Assembly (NCBI GenBank): GCA_035041965.1
Contig: JAPYMA010000240.1
Coordinates: forward strand, 62,001 to 126,000
Direction: 5' to 3'
DNA length: 64,000 bases
DNA from: Anisakis pegreffii
Taxonomy: Eukaryota > Nematoda > Chromadorea > Rhabditida > Anisakidae
A program made the position numbers and the translations under genes. Under the pieces are notes generated by a model. That model saw only the letters and a list, made by a program, of their open reading frames with translations. It made no database searches and was not told where the DNA came from. Below, piece by piece: positions 63,422-64,000 of the stretch; positions within the stretch are counted from its first letter, which is position 1, and every line of letters starts with the position of its first letter.

Positions 63422-64000
63422 ATGATTAAAATAGATATGTGGAAATCCAGGCACAAGACCCATTACTTAATTATTTTTTTAATGAGGAAATGAGCGGAAA
63501 AATTTTATAATGATAGAAAATCTTGGTTTTCAAATGCATAAAATAGTCTCTTAAATGATGAATTATTAATGCTTTTATGTACTCTAATGGCTGTTACTAT
63601 CCAAATGAGAGAAGACTCATAAAATATTTCACATGACGGAATACTTGCTGATGATAGCATCGCGATTAATATGACCACTTTGGATTCTATTCAATGCATA
63701 TAAGATGAGTTTCTGTGACGAAGATGCACAAAAATATTGAAGTGAGAAGCCGAGGAAGTCGGTTGTTTCCTTGTTCAATATGCGTTTGGTTCAGTTTGTA
63801 CGACGCATCCAATTATGAATTGAATTCGTTGAGCGAAATGATCAAAATGATGCCATGAAAAATGGAGAAGATTAAAGTTTATGACCATAATGATGCACTG
63901 AACATTCTGGCAATTAGATGAGAGAAGAACTGTACAGGTACCTATTAGTGAGAATTTCATTCAGCAGCAGAAACGTCTCATATAGGATCAAATTCATGTT
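63422..64000. other. Window end, nothing recognised
   Basis: AT-rich DNA with only short frames; no gene, repeat or RNA supported. Confidence 0.5.

Noticed and set aside
1..64000. CRISPR arrays, bacterial operons, phage or plasmid genes
   Set aside because: Introns, splice signals and gene families are eukaryotic; no regularly spaced repeats were seen.

Overview
The window looks like nuclear DNA of a nematode. It is AT-rich. Its genes are split into many small exons (35-400 nt) that end in short TTTCAG-type acceptors, with introns from about 100 bp to several kb. A degenerate patch rich in GGCTTA/TTAGGC words also fits a nematode. Family content (haspin kinase, FHA protein, CTU2-like protein, secreted histidine acid phosphatase) is metazoan. 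No ribosomal RNA, convincing tRNA, operon, CRISPR or prokaryotic signal was seen. All gene models were built by hand from reading frame, splice sites and exon phase; no search was run, so exon ends are proposals.

Layout. 1-3.8 kb (+): a haspin-family kinase whose catalytic core and C-terminus can be joined exon to exon in phase. 5.1-6.06 kb (-): a gene whose first visible exon resembles the N-terminal half of CTU2, the tRNA thiolation partner. 6.5-13.8 kb (+): a long FHA-domain protein whose FHA resembles that of CEP170, with a coiled coil and a large disordered region; one exon carries an apparent single-base frameshift. 14.2-15.1 kb (+): a small C2HC zinc-finger protein, or the end of the FHA gene. 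17.9-20.9 kb (+): a complete ten-exon secreted histidine acid phosphatase with signal peptide, RHGDRAP and HD motifs. 21.6-58.4 kb (-): at least 24 exons over 37 kb, joined in four phase-consistent blocks, with a start codon at one end and a stop at the other; I do not recognise the protein (about 1,270 residues or more). Its introns hold plus-strand coding-like segments, most clearly at 26.9-29.1 kb. 58.4-64 kb: sparse, with weak exon candidates on both strands.

Mobile and repeated DNA: a dispersed 118-bp element (three copies plus a fragment, one copy flanked by a perfect 10-bp direct repeat), a 146-bp hAT-like MITE, two 180-bp copies next to GGAACAGAACA-rich repeats, a TTA-type microsatellite and a minisatellite in a haspin intron.

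The kinase (mitotic histone H3 phosphorylation), a tRNA-modification factor, a cytoskeletal FHA protein and a secreted phosphatase have no evident shared pathway. This reads as an ordinary eukaryotic gene neighbourhood, with acid phosphatase and the large minus-strand gene convergent at about 21 kb.
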